NCBI RefSeq assembly: GCF_000423705.1
Contig: NZ_KE384082.1
Location: 432,843-496,842, forward strand
Length of the DNA stretch: 64,000 nucleotides
From: Stappia stellulata DSM 5886
GTDB taxonomy: Bacteria; Pseudomonadota; Alphaproteobacteria; Rhizobiales; Stappiaceae
Direction: 5' to 3'
Shown: piece by piece, positions 16,136-25,518 of the stretch
Layout of the letters: every line of letters starts with the position of its first letter
Numbering within the stretch: the stretch's first letter is position 1
Program-made: the position numbers and the translations under genes
The notes under the pieces: model-generated
Databases searched by the model: none
What the model saw: the letters and a program-made list of their open reading frames with translations, nothing else
Told to the model about the DNA's origin: nothing

Positions 16136-18171
16136 TCGAACAGGACGACCCGGACGACACGACCACGCACGCCGGCTCCGACATCGCACCGGAGGCGGAA
16201 TTCGAGCGCGCAGCGACGCCACTCGGTCCCGATGCGCGCGGGGCCGACGTGATCGCGCATTTCGTCAAGCGGCTGCCGCTTTCGCCCGGCGTCTACCGCA
16301 TGCTCGACGAGAACGGCGACGTGCTCTACGTCGGCAAGGCGAAGTCGCTGAAGAAGCGGGTGACGAGCTACACGCGCCTTCAGGGCCAGCCCAACCGCAT
16401 CCTGCGCATGATCATGGCCACCGCCTCGATGGAGTTCGTCACGACGGGCACCGAGACGGAAGCCCTGCTTCTGGAAGCCAACCTGATCAAGCGGCTGCGC
16501 CCGCGCTTCAACGTGCTTCTGCGCGACGACAAATCGTTTCCCTACATCCTGGTGACCGGCGATCACGAGGCGCCGGCGCTGGTGAAACATCGCGGCGCGC
16601 GCCGGCGCAAGGGCAGCTATTTCGGCCCCTTCGCCTCCGCCGGCGCGGTCAACCGCACGATCAACGCGCTGCAAAAGGCGTTTCTGGTGCGCAATTGCAC
16701 CGACAGCTATTACGCCAACCGGTCGCGCCCCTGCCTGCTCCACCAGATCAAGCGTTGCGCCGCGCCCTGCACCGGCGAGGTCTCGCCGGAGGATTACGCC
16801 GGCCTCGTCGCCGAGGCGAAGGCGTTTCTTTCCGGCCGCAGCCAGATCGTGAAGAAGGAACTCGCCGTCCAGATGGAACAGGCGGCGGAGGCGCTCGATT
16901 ACGAAAGCGCCGCGATCTACCGCGACCGGCTGGCGGCGCTGTCGCATGTCCAGTCGCATCAGGGGATCAACCCGCGCACCGTGGAAGAGGCGGACGTCTT
17001 CGCCATCCATCAGGAGGGCGGGCAGACCTGCATCCAGGTGTTCTTCTTCCGCACCGGCCAGAACTGGGGCAACTACGCGCAATTTCCCCGCGCCGACAAG
17101 TCGCTCGGCGAACAGGACGTGCTGGAAAGCTTCCTGGCGCAATTCTATGACGACAAGCCGGCCCCGCGCCTGTTGCTGCTGTCGCACGACATCGCCGAAC
17201 GGCCGCTGCTGGCGGCAGCGCTTGGGGAGCGCATGGGCCACAAGGTCGAGGTCGCCGTTCCCCTGCGCGGCGAGAAGCGCGAGCTGATCGAACACGCCAT
17301 GAAGAACGCGCGCGAGGCGCTCGGGCGCCGGCTTGCCGAAACAAGCAGCCAGGCCCGCCTGCTCAAGGGAATGGCGGAGGTCTTCGGCCTCAAGGAGACG
17401 CCCCGCCGCATCGAGGTCTACGACAACTCGCATATCTCCGGCACCAACGCCGTCGGCGGCATGATCGTCGCCGGACCGGAGGGCTTCGCCAAGGCGCACT
17501 ACCGGAAATTCAACATCAAGTCGGAGGATCTGGTTCCCGGCGACGACTACGGCATGATGCGCGAGGTGCTGAAACGGCGCTTCTCGCGGCTGGTGAAGGA
17601 ACATGGCGACGAGCGCCCGCCCGCAATCCCGCAAGAAGCCACCGACGCCGGAAAGCCGCAGACAGAAACAGGGCAGGCGGAAGCGGACGACGCCGCGCAG
17701 TCCGCCGATCCGGCGGCCATCCCGGCCTGGCCGGACGTGGTCTTCGTCGATGGCGGCATCGGCCAGCTGAACGCAGCAACCGAGACGCTTGGCGAACTCG
17801 GCCTCGATGACGTGCCGCTGATCGGCATCGCCAAGGGGCCGGATCGCGACGCGGGGCGGGAGAAATTCTTCATGCCGGGCAAGCCCTCCTTCATGCTGCC
17901 CGAGCGCGATCCCGTGCTTTATTTTATCCAGCGTCTGCGCGACGAGGCGCACCGTTTCGCCATCGGTTCACACCGGGCGCGGCGCAAGAAGGACATCTCC
18001 AAAAGCCCGCTCGACGACATCGCCGGCATCGGCCCGAGCCGCAAGCGCGCGCTCTTGCGCCACTTCGGCACCGCCAAAGCGGTCTCGCGCGCCGGCATGG
18101 AGGATCTGATGGCGGTCGACGGCGTCTCCGAATCGGTGGCCCGCACGATCTACGACCACTTCCACGAATAG
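16132..18171 (+). CDS. uvrC: Excinuclease ABC subunit C
   Basis: UvrC makes both incisions in nucleotide excision repair together with UvrA and UvrB. The 679-residue product has the GIY-YIG nuclease domain (SPGVYRMLD ... [14 protein letters not shown]), a UvrB-binding helical region, the RNase H-like endonuclease domain with DNSHISG and [10 protein letters not shown], and a C-terminal helix-hairpin-helix pair ([26 protein letters not shown]). A 35-residue acidic, Gln/Ala-rich insert of low complexity precedes the FVDGG motif (about residues 500-535). The N-terminal 35 residues are also acidic and poorly conserved. The start overlaps the SDR gene stop. Confidence 0.95.
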   Translation: MIEQDDPDDTTTHAGSDIAPEAEFERAATPLGPDARGADVIAHFVKRLPLSPGVYRMLDENGDVLYVGKAKSLKKRVTSYTRLQGQPNRILRMIMATASMEFVTTGTETEALLLEANLIKRLRPRFNVLLRDDKSFPYILVTGDHEAPALVKHRGARRRKGSYFGPFASAGAVNRTINALQKAFLVRNCTDSYYANRSRPCLLHQIKRCAAPCTGEVSPEDYAGLVAEAKAFLSGRSQIVKKELAVQMEQAAEALDYESAAIYRDRLAALSHVQSHQGINPRTVEEADVFAIHQEGGQTCIQVFFFRTGQNWGNYAQFPRADKSLGEQDVLESFLAQFYDDKPAPRLLLLSHDIAERPLLAAALGERMGHKVEVAVPLRGEKRELIEHAMKNAREALGRRLAETSSQARLLKGMAEVFGLKETPRRIEVYDNSHISGTNAVGGMIVAGPEGFAKAHYRKFNIKSEDLVPGDDYGMMREVLKRRFSRLVKEHGDERPPAIPQEATDAGKPQTETGQAEADDAAQSADPAAIPAWPDVVFVDGGIGQLNAATETLGELGLDDVPLIGIAKGPDRDAGREKFFMPGKPSFMLPERDPVLYFIQRLRDEAHRFAIGSHRARRKKDISKSPLDDIAGIGPSRKRALLRHFGTAKAVSRAGMEDLMAVDGVSESVARTIYDHFHE

Positions 18172-18274
18172 GCGGCGCGCAAGCTGCCGGGATTTGCTGT
18201 GCAAAATCCGGCAGTCACCGGCGGAGACCGCGCCGAATCCGGGCAGGATGGGTGAAAACATCCGGACCGGACCC

Positions 18275-18865
18275 ATGGCCAAACTCTATTTCAGCTACTC
18301 CTCGATGAACGCCGGCAAGTCCACGATCCTGCTGCAGGCGGCCTACAACTACCGCGAACGCGGCATGCACACGCTGCTCCTGACCGCCGCCCTCGACGAC
18401 CGCTCGGGGCGCGGGCGCATCGCCTCGCGCATCGGGCTTGCCTGTGACGCCGACCTCTTCGAGACCGGCACCGACCTGCGCGCCCATATCGCCGGGCGGC
18501 GCGACGAGGACCGCATCGACTGCGTCTTCGTCGACGAGGCGCAATTCCTGAGCGAGGCGCAGGTCTGGCAGCTTGCCGGCGTCGCCGACGACCTCGGCAT
18601 TCCGGTGATGTGTTACGGCTTGCGCACCGACTTCCAGGGCAGGCTCTTTCCCGGCAGCGCGGCGCTTCTGGCGCTCGCCGACACGCTGCGCGAGGTCAAG
18701 ACGATCTGCTGGTGCGGGCGCAAGGCGACGATGGTCGCCCGCCTCGGCCCGTCGGGCGAGATCCTTGAGGACGGGGAACAGGTGGTGATCGGCGGCGAGG
18801 ATCGCTATGTTTCCCTGTGCCGTCGCCACTGGTCGCGGCGGCAACTGGCGCACGCAAACGACTAG
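18275..18865 (+). CDS. tdk: Thymidine kinase, type II
   Basis: Thymidine kinase phosphorylates thymidine to dTMP in the salvage pathway. The 196-residue product has the P-loop MNAGKST, the DEAQF motif that coordinates Mg, the zinc-binding pairs CWCGRKA and CRRH, and the typical FRTDFQG-like segment YGLRTDFQG. The ATG at 18275 gives the normal family start MAKLYF; in-frame ATGs upstream add an unrelated tail. It lies about 100 bases after uvrC in the same direction and may be co-transcribed with the HlyU-like gene that follows. Confidence 0.93.
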   Translation: MAKLYFSYSSMNAGKSTILLQAAYNYRERGMHTLLLTAALDDRSGRGRIASRIGLACDADLFETGTDLRAHIAGRRDEDRIDCVFVDEAQFLSEAQVWQLAGVADDLGIPVMCYGLRTDFQGRLFPGSAALLALADTLREVKTICWCGRKATMVARLGPSGEILEDGEQVVIGGEDRYVSLCRRHWSRRQLAHAND

Positions 18866-18925
18866 ACCCGCGCGGAGACGATCGGCCGGATGGCCCGGCG
18901 CGAGTGGGCGGTCAAAGGAGCACTC

Positions 18926-19219
18926 ATGGTATTCGGCAGGATTCTCGGCGGGCTGTTTGGCGGCGGCGAAAAGCGCGCCTCCAGCGTGGCGTTCCCGGCG
19001 GTCGACTACAAGGGCTTCACCATTGTGCCCGCGCCGACCCAACGCAACGGGCAGTGGCAGGTCGGCGGCACGATCTCGAAGCCGGACGCAGACGGGGAAA
19101 TGCGCGAGCACGCCTTCATTCGCGCCGATCAGGTGCCCGGCCGCGACGAGGCGGCGGACTTCAGCCTGCGCAAGGCCAGGCAGATCATCGACGAACAGGG
19201 TGAGCGGATCTTTGCCTGA
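18926..19219 (+). CDS. HlyU family protein
   Basis: A 97-residue protein of the HlyU family (PF10115 type), recognised by the N-terminal Gly-rich MVFGRILGGLFGGGEK, then YKGFTIVPAP, WQVGGTISK and the ending around ADQVPGRDEAADFSLRKARQIIDEQG. Vibrio proteins called HlyU that regulate haemolysin belong to a different ArsR-like group, so the name should not be taken as evidence of virulence. A strong AAAGGAG site precedes the ATG at 18926; the in-frame ATG at 18890 lacks one. Function in alphaproteobacteria is unknown. Confidence 0.82.
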   Translation: MVFGRILGGLFGGGEKRASSVAFPAVDYKGFTIVPAPTQRNGQWQVGGTISKPDADGEMREHAFIRADQVPGRDEAADFSLRKARQIIDEQGERIFA

Positions 19220-19234
19220 CACCGGGCCGGGCTG

Positions 19235-19945
19235 TCAGCTGCCGCGCAGGTCTTCCAGACCCTGTCGCTGGCGCCCGTCGGCGTCGAAATTCTCCGGCGC
19301 GAGCCAGGCTTCGAACGCGCGTTTCAGCGCCGGCCACTCCGCGTCGGTCACCGAGAACCACGCCGTGTCGCGGTTGCGGCCCTTGTAGATCATTGCCTGG
19401 CGGAAGGTGCCTTCATAGGTGAAGCCGAGCCGCCGCGCGGCGCGCATGGAGCCGGCGTTGAGCGAATCGCATTTCCACTCGTATCGGCGATAGCCCAGCT
19501 CGTCGAACACCCGCCGCATCATCAGGTACATCGCCTCGGTCGCCATTGCGGTCTGCTGCAGCGCGGGCGCGAAATTGATGTGGCCGACCTCGACGGCCCC
19601 GTTCGCCGGATCGATGCGCAAAAAACTCGCGACCCCCAGCGCATGGCCTGTTCCTTTGTCGACCACGGCATGAAACAGCGGGTCGTTGCCGCAGCAGGTC
19701 GCTTCGGCAAAGCGGCGATAGTCGGCTTCCCCGGCAAACGGGCCATAGCCCATGTAGGTCCAGATCCGCCCCTCGCGGTCCTGCGCATAGGCTGCATGAA
19801 GATCGCCGGCATGCCGCACGAGGTCGAACGGCTCGACGCGGCAAAAACGGCCCTGCATCGCCGTGCGGGGCGGATGCGGCCGCGGCGTCCAGTCGGGAAG
19901 CGGTGCGCCGATCGGCTGGCCGAGATGGTTTGTCGAAGCGCTCAT
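19235..19945 (-). CDS. GNAT family N-acetyltransferase, RimJ/RimL-like
   Basis: A 236-residue acetyltransferase with the RimJ/RimL-type GNAT layout: YMGYGPF, GVASFLRIDPANGAVEVGHINF (beta4 region), the CoA-binding AMATEAMYLMMRRVFDELGYRRYEWKCDSLNAGSMRAARRLGF stretch in outline (N and AARRLGF being diagnostic), and the ending with SVTDAEWP. Substrates in this group range from ribosomal proteins to aminoglycosides and small amines, so none is claimed. The ATG at 19945 starts the conserved MSASTNHLGQPIG-type N-terminus; upstream in-frame sequence is basic and unrelated. It converges on the HlyU-like gene. Confidence 0.85.
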   Translation of the reverse strand: MSASTNHLGQPIGAPLPDWTPRPHPPRTAMQGRFCRVEPFDLVRHAGDLHAAYAQDREGRIWTYMGYGPFAGEADYRRFAEATCCGNDPLFHAVVDKGTGHALGVASFLRIDPANGAVEVGHINFAPALQQTAMATEAMYLMMRRVFDELGYRRYEWKCDSLNAGSMRAARRLGFTYEGTFRQAMIYKGRNRDTAWFSVTDAEWPALKRAFEAWLAPENFDADGRQRQGLEDLRGS

Positions 19946-20153
19946 GAAGACCCCGTGTGCCCGAATTGGTGACGGGCCGCAGTATCGGTCGATTTTGCGT
20001 CGGGAACAAAGGGCCGCTTTGCGAATTTTCGCCAATCCGGCCCGGGTCTTCCACGCCCTTTCGCTTGGCCGGATGCGCAATTGACGTTTCCCGGCCAACA
20101 TGCTTGAAGGATCAGACCCGACGTCCCCCCGTACAAGGCACAGTCTTCAAGAA

Positions 20154-20726
20154 ATGTCGCGATCCCATGTCTGGAACCTGCCGAACATCCTGACCTACGG
20201 GCGCATCCTTGCCGTCCCGGGGGTGATGTTCTGCCTGTATTTTCCCGGGAACACGGCCCGCTGGATCGCGCTCGGGATCTTCATCGTCGCCGCCATAACC
20301 GATTTCTTCGACGGCTATCTCGCCCGCGCCTGGCAACAGCAGTCCCGGCTCGGACAGATGCTCGACCCGATCGCCGACAAGCTTCTGGTCGCGGTCTGCC
20401 TGCTGTTGCTCGCCGGCAAGGGCGACATCGGCGGCTGGTCGATGATCGCCGCCGCGATCATCCTGTGCCGCGAGATCCTGGTGTCGGGCCTGCGCGAATT
20501 TCTCGCCGTGCTGCGCGTCAGCGTGCCGGTGACGCGGCTGGCCAAATGGAAGACCACCGTGCAGCTGGTCGCCATCGCGCTGCTGCTGGCCGGCCCCGCC
20601 GGCGAGGCGATCCTGCCGGGCACGCAGCTTGTCGGTCTGACTGCCCTTTGGATCGCCGCCATTTTGACCCTATATACCGGCTACGACTATTTCCGAGCAG
20701 GCATCGGTCACCTGATGACCGATTAA
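20154..20726 (+). CDS. pgsA: CDP-diacylglycerol-glycerol-3-phosphate 3-phosphatidyltransferase
   Basis: PgsA makes phosphatidylglycerol-phosphate from CDP-diacylglycerol and glycerol-3-phosphate in the inner membrane. The 190-residue product starts MSRSHVWNLPNILTYGRI, has four or more membrane helices, and carries the complete CDP-alcohol phosphotransferase motif D-x2-DG-x2-AR-x8-G-x3-D-x3-D (TDFFDGYLAR ... GQMLDPIADK). It is followed closely by moaD and moaE, an order known in Rhizobiales; the three are likely co-transcribed although their functions differ. Confidence 0.95.
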   Translation: MSRSHVWNLPNILTYGRILAVPGVMFCLYFPGNTARWIALGIFIVAAITDFFDGYLARAWQQQSRLGQMLDPIADKLLVAVCLLLLAGKGDIGGWSMIAAAIILCREILVSGLREFLAVLRVSVPVTRLAKWKTTVQLVAIALLLAGPAGEAILPGTQLVGLTALWIAAILTLYTGYDYFRAGIGHLMTD

Positions 20727-20741
20727 CTCACGGGGAACGAC

Positions 20742-20993
20742 ATGCAATTGCGCTATTTCGCCTGGGTGCGCGAACGCATCGGACGCGACGCGGAAACCGT
20801 CGAGGTCCCCGACACCGTGGCAACCGTCGGCGCGCTGATCGACTGGCTGAGCGCCCGCGACGAGGCCTATGCCGGCGCCTTCGCCGAACGCGATGCAATC
20901 AAGGTCGCCCTCGATCAGGAGCACGTCGACCATGAAGCGCCGCTGAACGGCGCGCGCGAGGCGGCGTTCTTTCCGCCAATGACCGGCGGGTGA
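20742..20993 (+). CDS. moaD: Molybdopterin synthase sulfur-carrier subunit
   Basis: The small subunit of molybdopterin synthase. Its C-terminal glycine is adenylated and thiocarboxylated, and it delivers sulfur to cyclic pyranopterin. The 83-residue product has the ubiquitin-like fold pattern (MQLRYFAWVRERIG start) and ends in the required GG, within FPPMTGG. It lies 15 bases after pgsA and 28 bases before moaE, its partner. Nothing unusual. Confidence 0.95.
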   Translation: MQLRYFAWVRERIGRDAETVEVPDTVATVGALIDWLSARDEAYAGAFAERDAIKVALDQEHVDHEAPLNGAREAAFFPPMTGG

Positions 20994-21021
20994 TCCGCCT
21001 GCGGCCGGACGACGACACACG

Positions 21022-21534
21022 ATGACACACGCCAAATCCGCCGAGAATGCCGCCCCGCAGGACGACCGCCCCCCGGCGGCAATCACGGTGCGCATCCAGC
21101 TTGAGGATTTCGACACCGCGCGCGAGATCGAGCGGCTGTCGGAAACCGGCGCGAATGTCGGGGCGGTCGTGAGTTTCACCGGCCTGTGCCGGGATGAAAA
21201 CGGCCGTCTGTCCGCACTCGAACTGGAACACTATCCGGGCATGGCGGAAGCCGAGATCGGACGGATCGCGCGCGACGCGGCGGCGCGCTGGCCGATCACC
21301 GGGCTGACGGCGATCCATCGGCACGGCCGGATTGCGCCCGGGGAAAACATCGTCCTCGTGGTCGCGGCCTCGCGGCACAGGGCGGCAGCCTTCCAGGCAG
21401 CGGACTTCCTGATGGACTATCTCAAGACCCGCGCTCCCTTCTGGAAGAAGGAACATCTGCGCGACGGCGGCTCGGGCGGCTGGGTCGACGCCCGCGAGGC
21501 CGATACGCGCGCCGCGGACCGCTGGTCCCGCTGA
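21022..21534 (+). CDS. moaE: Molybdopterin synthase catalytic subunit
   Basis: The large subunit that forms the dithiolene of molybdopterin together with MoaD. The 170-residue product has GAVVSFTGLCRDE, LELEHYPGMAE, HRHGRI and the C-terminal PFWKKE with the active-site lysines. A 20-residue low-complexity N-terminal extension precedes the conserved start ITVRIQLEDFD. It directly follows moaD. Confidence 0.95.
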   Translation: MTHAKSAENAAPQDDRPPAAITVRIQLEDFDTAREIERLSETGANVGAVVSFTGLCRDENGRLSALELEHYPGMAEAEIGRIARDAAARWPITGLTAIHRHGRIAPGENIVLVVAASRHRAAAFQAADFLMDYLKTRAPFWKKEHLRDGGSGGWVDAREADTRAADRWSR

Positions 21535-21718
21535 CTACCCCGCCGCCGAGCCCGTCTCGCGCCGGGCCTGCCGCGGCGCCTGGAAGCGTCCCCGTTGGCG
21601 TGGTACCCGTTGCCCTGCTTGACCTCGTCAACATTTCGGCGAATTGTACGATGAATTCAGACATTCCCTGTTTGTTGCCATTCCCAGTGGCGACCCGTTT
21701 GCCCAGCCAGGACCTCTC

Positions 21719-22990
21719 ATGCACTCTCCGGTTTCCAGCAGCACTGCGACGGCAGTGCCACACCCAGGCATTTCCTTTCGCGAGTTCGTCGCGCTGATTG
21801 CATCGCTGATGGCGCTGAATTCGCTGGCCATCGACATCATGCTGCCGGCCCTGCCGGAGATCGGCGCGGCCATGGCCGTGCTCAACGAGAACGACACCCA
21901 GAAGGTGCTCGTCGCCTATCTCGTCGGCTTCGGCGCCGCGCAGCTTTTCTACGGCCCGGTGTCCGACCGCTATGGCCGCCGCCCGGTCTTGCTCGCCGGG
22001 CTTGCGCTTTATGCCGTCGCCGGCATCTTTTCCATCTTTGCCAACGACATGAACCATCTTCTGGCCGCGCGGCTGGTGCAGGGCATTGGCTGTGCCGCCC
22101 CCCGGGTCGTCGCGATCTCGATCGTTCGCGACAGCTATTCCGGACGGCAGATGGGGCGGGTGATGTCGCTGGTGATGATGGTGTTCATGGTCGTGCCGAT
22201 CATCGCGCCCTCGATCGGACAGATCATCCTGTTCGTGGCGCCCTGGCGCGCCATCTTCCTCCTGCTCACGCTCGGCGGGATCCTCATGCTGATCTGGTGC
22301 GCCACGCGTCTGCCGGAAACCCTGCCGGCCACCCGGCGGCAACCGGTCTCCGCCCGCTCGATTCTCGCCGCCTACCTGACGACCGTCACCACCCGCATAA
22401 CCCTCGGCTACATGTGCGCCACCGGCCTGATTTTCGGCGCCCTCTTCGGCTTTATCGCCTCCGCCCAGCAGATCTTCGTCGAAACCTTCCGGATCGGCAC
22501 CGCCTTTCCGGTGGTCTTTGCCGTGATCGGGCTGGCCATGGCGTCGGCCTCCTTCGTCAATGCCTCCCTGGTGGAACGCATCGGGCTGCGCCCGCTGTCG
22601 CACTGGGCGCTGGTGGCCTTTGTCGCGATCAGCCTCCTCCAGGCGATAACGGCCATCTGGATTGCCGAAAACCTCTACGCCTTCACCGCGATGCTGGCGA
22701 TCACGCTGTTCCTCTTCGGCTTCATCGGCCCGAGCTTCAACGCGATTGCCATGGAACCGCTCGGCGAAATCGCGGGAACCGGCTCGTCGGTGCTCGGCTT
22801 CGTGACGACCCTCGGGGGCGCAATTTGCGGCTTCATCGTCGGCCAGAATTACGATGGCACCGTGGTGCCGCTCGCGCTCGGCTTCGCCACCTTCGGCGCC
22901 ATCGCCCTGGTGATCGTCTTCATCTCCGAAAAGGGCCGGCTGTTCCAGACGACCCAGCCCGCGCCCGCAGACGCCGCCCCCCCCGTCTGA
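21719..22990 (+). CDS. Bcr/CflA family multidrug efflux MFS transporter
   Basis: A 423-residue inner-membrane drug/H+ antiporter with about 12 membrane helices. The Bcr/CflA subfamily is shown by the first helix sequence NSLAIDIMLPALPEIG, by motif A GPVSDRYGRRP between helices 2 and 3, and by the antiporter-type helix 5 region around VPIIAPSIGQ. The ATG at 21719 puts a 25-residue Ser/Thr-rich tail before helix 1. Bcr-type pumps expel bicyclomycin, sulfonamides or Cys; the substrate here is unknown. It is transcribed toward ilvE, with a terminator-like hairpin between. Confidence 0.9.
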   Translation: MHSPVSSSTATAVPHPGISFREFVALIASLMALNSLAIDIMLPALPEIGAAMAVLNENDTQKVLVAYLVGFGAAQLFYGPVSDRYGRRPVLLAGLALYAVAGIFSIFANDMNHLLAARLVQGIGCAAPRVVAISIVRDSYSGRQMGRVMSLVMMVFMVVPIIAPSIGQIILFVAPWRAIFLLLTLGGILMLIWCATRLPETLPATRRQPVSARSILAAYLTTVTTRITLGYMCATGLIFGALFGFIASAQQIFVETFRIGTAFPVVFAVIGLAMASASFVNASLVERIGLRPLSHWALVAFVAISLLQAITAIWIAENLYAFTAMLAITLFLFGFIGPSFNAIAMEPLGEIAGTGSSVLGFVTTLGGAICGFIVGQNYDGTVVPLALGFATFGAIALVIVFISEKGRLFQTTQPAPADAAPPV

Positions 22991-22998
22991 AACGGAAA

Positions 22999-23028
22999 CG
23001 CCCCGCCGGACCGAGGTCTGACGGGGCG
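22999..23028 (-). terminator. Hairpin terminator between ilvE and the MFS gene
   Basis: CGCCCCG pairs with CGGGGCG, with an inner GACC/GGTC stem. On the minus strand it is followed by TTTCCGTTTC, so it best serves ilvE; it may also slow transcription coming from the MFS gene. Confidence 0.65.
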
Positions 23029-23058
23029 CAAGTCCCTGCGGGCAGTCGCGGCGGAGGA

Positions 23059-23961
23059 TTATCCCGCGACCGCGACCTTCGCCGCCGAGCGCGGCTGCAC
23101 CTCGGCGTGATAGTCTTCCATCAGCATGCGCGAAATCGCGTCGACCTGGAAACTGTAGGGTCCGATCTCGGAGACCGGCGTTACTTCCGCCGCCGTTCCG
23201 GTGAGGAAGCAGGCCTCGAACTCCGCCATTTCCTCGGGCTGGATCGCCCGTTCGATCACCTCGAAGCCGCGCCGTTTCGCCAGACCGATAACCGTGCGCC
23301 GGGTGATGCCGTCGAGGAAGCAGTCCGGCGTCGGCGTGTGGATCTTCCCGTCCTTGATGAAGAACACGTTGGCCCCTGTGGCTTCGGCCACCTGCCCGCG
23401 CCAGTCGAGCATCAGCGCATCGGCATAGCCCTTGCGCTCCGCCTCGTGCTTGGACAGCGTGCAGATCATGTAGAGGCCGGCAGCCTTGGAGCGGCACGGT
23501 GCGGTCGCGGGATCGGGACGACGGTACTTCGCCATGTCGAGGCGGATGCCCTTCAGCCGCTCTTCCGGCTTGAAGTAGCTCGGCCATTCCCAGGCGGCGA
23601 TCGCCAGATGAATGGTGTTGTTTTGCGCAGACACGCCCATCATCTCGCTTCCGCGCCAGGCGACGGGCCGCACATAGGCGTCGACGAGCTTCATCCGCGC
23701 CAGAAGCTCACGCGTGGCAGCGTTGATCGTCTCCGCGTCATAAGGGATCTCGAAGCCGAGAATTTCGGCGGAGTCATGCAGCCGGCGGGTGTGCTCGTCG
23801 AGCTTGAACACTTCGCCGCCATAAGCGCGCTCGCCCTCGAAAACGCTGCTGGCGTAGTGCAGGCCGTGGCTCAGCACATGCAGCTTCGCATCGACCCAGG
23901 GAACGAACGCGCCGTCGTACCAGATTTCGCCTTCGAGTTGATCAAACGGCAAATGTGCCAT
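23059..23961 (-). CDS. ilvE: Branched-chain amino-acid aminotransferase
   Basis: A class IV PLP-dependent transaminase for Leu, Ile and Val with 2-oxoglutarate. The 300-residue product starts MAHLPFDQ and carries YDGAFVPW, the PLP-lysine region (NTIHLAIAAWEWPSYF, with Lys in CRSKAAGLY), EATGANVFFI, DGITRRTVI and CFLTGTAAEVTP. The ATG at 23961 has a GGGAGA site; an ATG at 24009 would add 16 polar residues and is less likely. It is divergent from the MarR-response-regulator operon, so the 310-base interval is shared control DNA. Cytoplasmic. Confidence 0.93.
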   Translation of the reverse strand: MAHLPFDQLEGEIWYDGAFVPWVDAKLHVLSHGLHYASSVFEGERAYGGEVFKLDEHTRRLHDSAEILGFEIPYDAETINAATRELLARMKLVDAYVRPVAWRGSEMMGVSAQNNTIHLAIAAWEWPSYFKPEERLKGIRLDMAKYRRPDPATAPCRSKAAGLYMICTLSKHEAERKGYADALMLDWRGQVAEATGANVFFIKDGKIHTPTPDCFLDGITRRTVIGLAKRRGFEVIERAIQPEEMAEFEACFLTGTAAEVTPVSEIGPYSFQVDAISRMLMEDYHAEVQPRSAAKVAVAG

Positions 23962-24271
23962 GTCGAATTCTCCCGCAGTGTCAGCGGGCTTGTCCCGCTT
24001 GTCTGTCATTGCGCGGCGCAGTGCGCCGACGTCCCGTGTAATCGTTCCGAGCAGCCGAATTCACGACTTTGCGCGGTGCGTCAAGTCTTTGTATGCTGGC
24101 ACGGGCTCCTTTCCGACAGGGACGAAAGAGGTCAACACGCCATCCTGCCGGCTTCAAGGGCCGCGCCCGTTTCGCTCCACGAACAACATCAAGAACACAT
24201 TCAAAGGGACTGCGTACGATCATTTCGCGAAAGGAAGCCAATGTGTAACAATCGGTCGGAAATAAGTCAAT
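23962..24271. promoter_or_regulatory. Divergent control region between ilvE and the marR-type gene
   Basis: A 310-base interval without a gene. On the minus strand a TTGACG sequence at 24079-24084 could be a -35 element for ilvE. On the plus strand an inverted repeat AGTCA-N3-TGACT overlaps the start codon of the marR-type gene (about 24266-24278) and could be a site for its own product. Both are suggestions from sequence pattern only. Confidence 0.4.
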
Positions 24272-24799
24272 ATGACTGACGTAAATTTCTCACTTCCCGT
24301 CGACCGGCCGTCTCCGGCCCGCCCGGCGCCGCCCGACGTCCCCATCGACATGATCGAACTGCTGTTTTTTGCCTACCGCGACTTCACCTCCGACCCGGAC
24401 GCCGCCCTTGCCGAATTCGGCTTCGGACGCGCCCATCACCGGGTGCTGCATTTCGTCAGCCGGAATCCGGGCCTTCGGGTGACGGACCTGCTCGGGATCC
24501 TCAGCATCACCAAGCAGAGCCTCGCCCGCGTTCTCAAGCAACTGGTGGAGGAAGACTACATTCTTCAGGAGCCGGGCCCCGTCGACCGGCGCGAACGCCT
24601 GCTGTTTGCAACCGAGCGCGGTCACGCGCTTGCCCTGCGGCTGATGCGGCTGCAGGCTGAGCGCATCCGCTCCGCGCTCGCCGACCTGCCGCAAGAAGGC
24701 CGGGAAGCCGCGCGAGTTTTCCTCTACAACATGATCGATCCCGATCAACGCGCGGACGTGGCGCATCTCATCGGACACAGGAAGGACCAAGCGCCGTGA
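24272..24799 (+). CDS. MarR family transcriptional regulator, PetP-like by context
   Basis: A 175-residue winged-helix regulator. The recognition region LRVTDLLGILSITKQSLARVLKQLVEEDYI and the wing PGPVDRRERLLFAT are typical MarR. A 35-residue polar start precedes the dimerisation helix. Its TGA overlaps the GTG start of the response-regulator gene. In Rhodobacter capsulatus, PetP (MarR) and PetR (response regulator) are encoded in this same order and affect cytochrome bc1 and c2 synthesis, so a PetP-like role is a reasonable inference; sequence identity could not be tested here. Confidence 0.85.
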   Translation: MTDVNFSLPVDRPSPARPAPPDVPIDMIELLFFAYRDFTSDPDAALAEFGFGRAHHRVLHFVSRNPGLRVTDLLGILSITKQSLARVLKQLVEEDYILQEPGPVDRRERLLFATERGHALALRLMRLQAERIRSALADLPQEGREAARVFLYNMIDPDQRADVAHLIGHRKDQAP

Positions 24800-25518
24800 C
24801 TGCCGATCTCGCCGAAAAAAGCGCCGCGAGCCCGCCCGAAGACGACGCCCCGCATCTGCTGCTCGTGGATGACGACAGCCGGATCCGAACGCTGCTGCGC
24901 CGGTTCCTGTCGGAACACGGATTTCGCATCACCGCCGCGCCAAGCGCGGCCGACGCGCGGCGCGCTCTCGGCGGGCTCGAGTTCGACCTCCTGATCATCG
25001 ACGTGATGATGCCCGGCGAAAGCGGGCTGGAGCTTGCAGCCCATCTGCGCCAGACGAGCGACGTGCCGATTCTCATGCTGACCGCACGCTCCGACGCCAC
25101 TGACCGGATCGCCGGGCTGGAAGCCGGGGCGGACGATTACCTGGTCAAGCCGTTCGAGCCGCGCGAACTGCTGCTGCGGCTCCGGGCGATCCTGCGGCGG
25201 CGGGCCGTGCCGGAGGCCGAGCTGCCGGCCGACGTGCGTTTCGGCCCCTTTGTCTTCGACACGGCGCGGCGGGAACTGAAACGGGGCGAGGACGTCGTGC
25301 GTCTGACCGACCGGGAGAAGGAGATCCTGTCGCTGTTCGCGGAGAAACCCAATGACACCGTGCCGCGCAACGAAATCGTCGGCGACGACAGCGGGCTGGG
25401 CGAACGCACCGTCGATGTGCAGATCAACCGGCTGCGCCGCAAGATCGAGACGGATCCCGGAAACCCGATCTATCTGCAAACGGTGCGCGGGATCGGATAC
25501 CGGCTCGTATGCGACTAG
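24796..25518 (+). CDS. OmpR-family response regulator, PetR-like by context
   Basis: A 240-residue two-component regulator with a receiver domain (acidic VDDD, phospho-acceptor Asp69 in DVMMPGESG, Thr in MLTARSD, Lys117 in YLVKPFEP) and a C-terminal winged helix (LTDREKEILSLF ... ERTVDVQINRLRRKIE ... GIGYRL). The GTG at 24796 overlaps the preceding stop as GTGA, and the gene overlaps the kinase gene by ten bases, so the three genes are translationally coupled. The upstream MarR gene makes PetR the best named relative; EnvZ/OmpR-like pairs are the alternative. Confidence 0.9.
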   Translation: MTADLAEKSAASPPEDDAPHLLLVDDDSRIRTLLRRFLSEHGFRITAAPSAADARRALGGLEFDLLIIDVMMPGESGLELAAHLRQTSDVPILMLTARSDATDRIAGLEAGADDYLVKPFEPRELLLRLRAILRRRAVPEAELPADVRFGPFVFDTARRELKRGEDVVRLTDREKEILSLFAEKPNDTVPRNEIVGDDSGLGERTVDVQINRLRRKIETDPGNPIYLQTVRGIGYRLVCD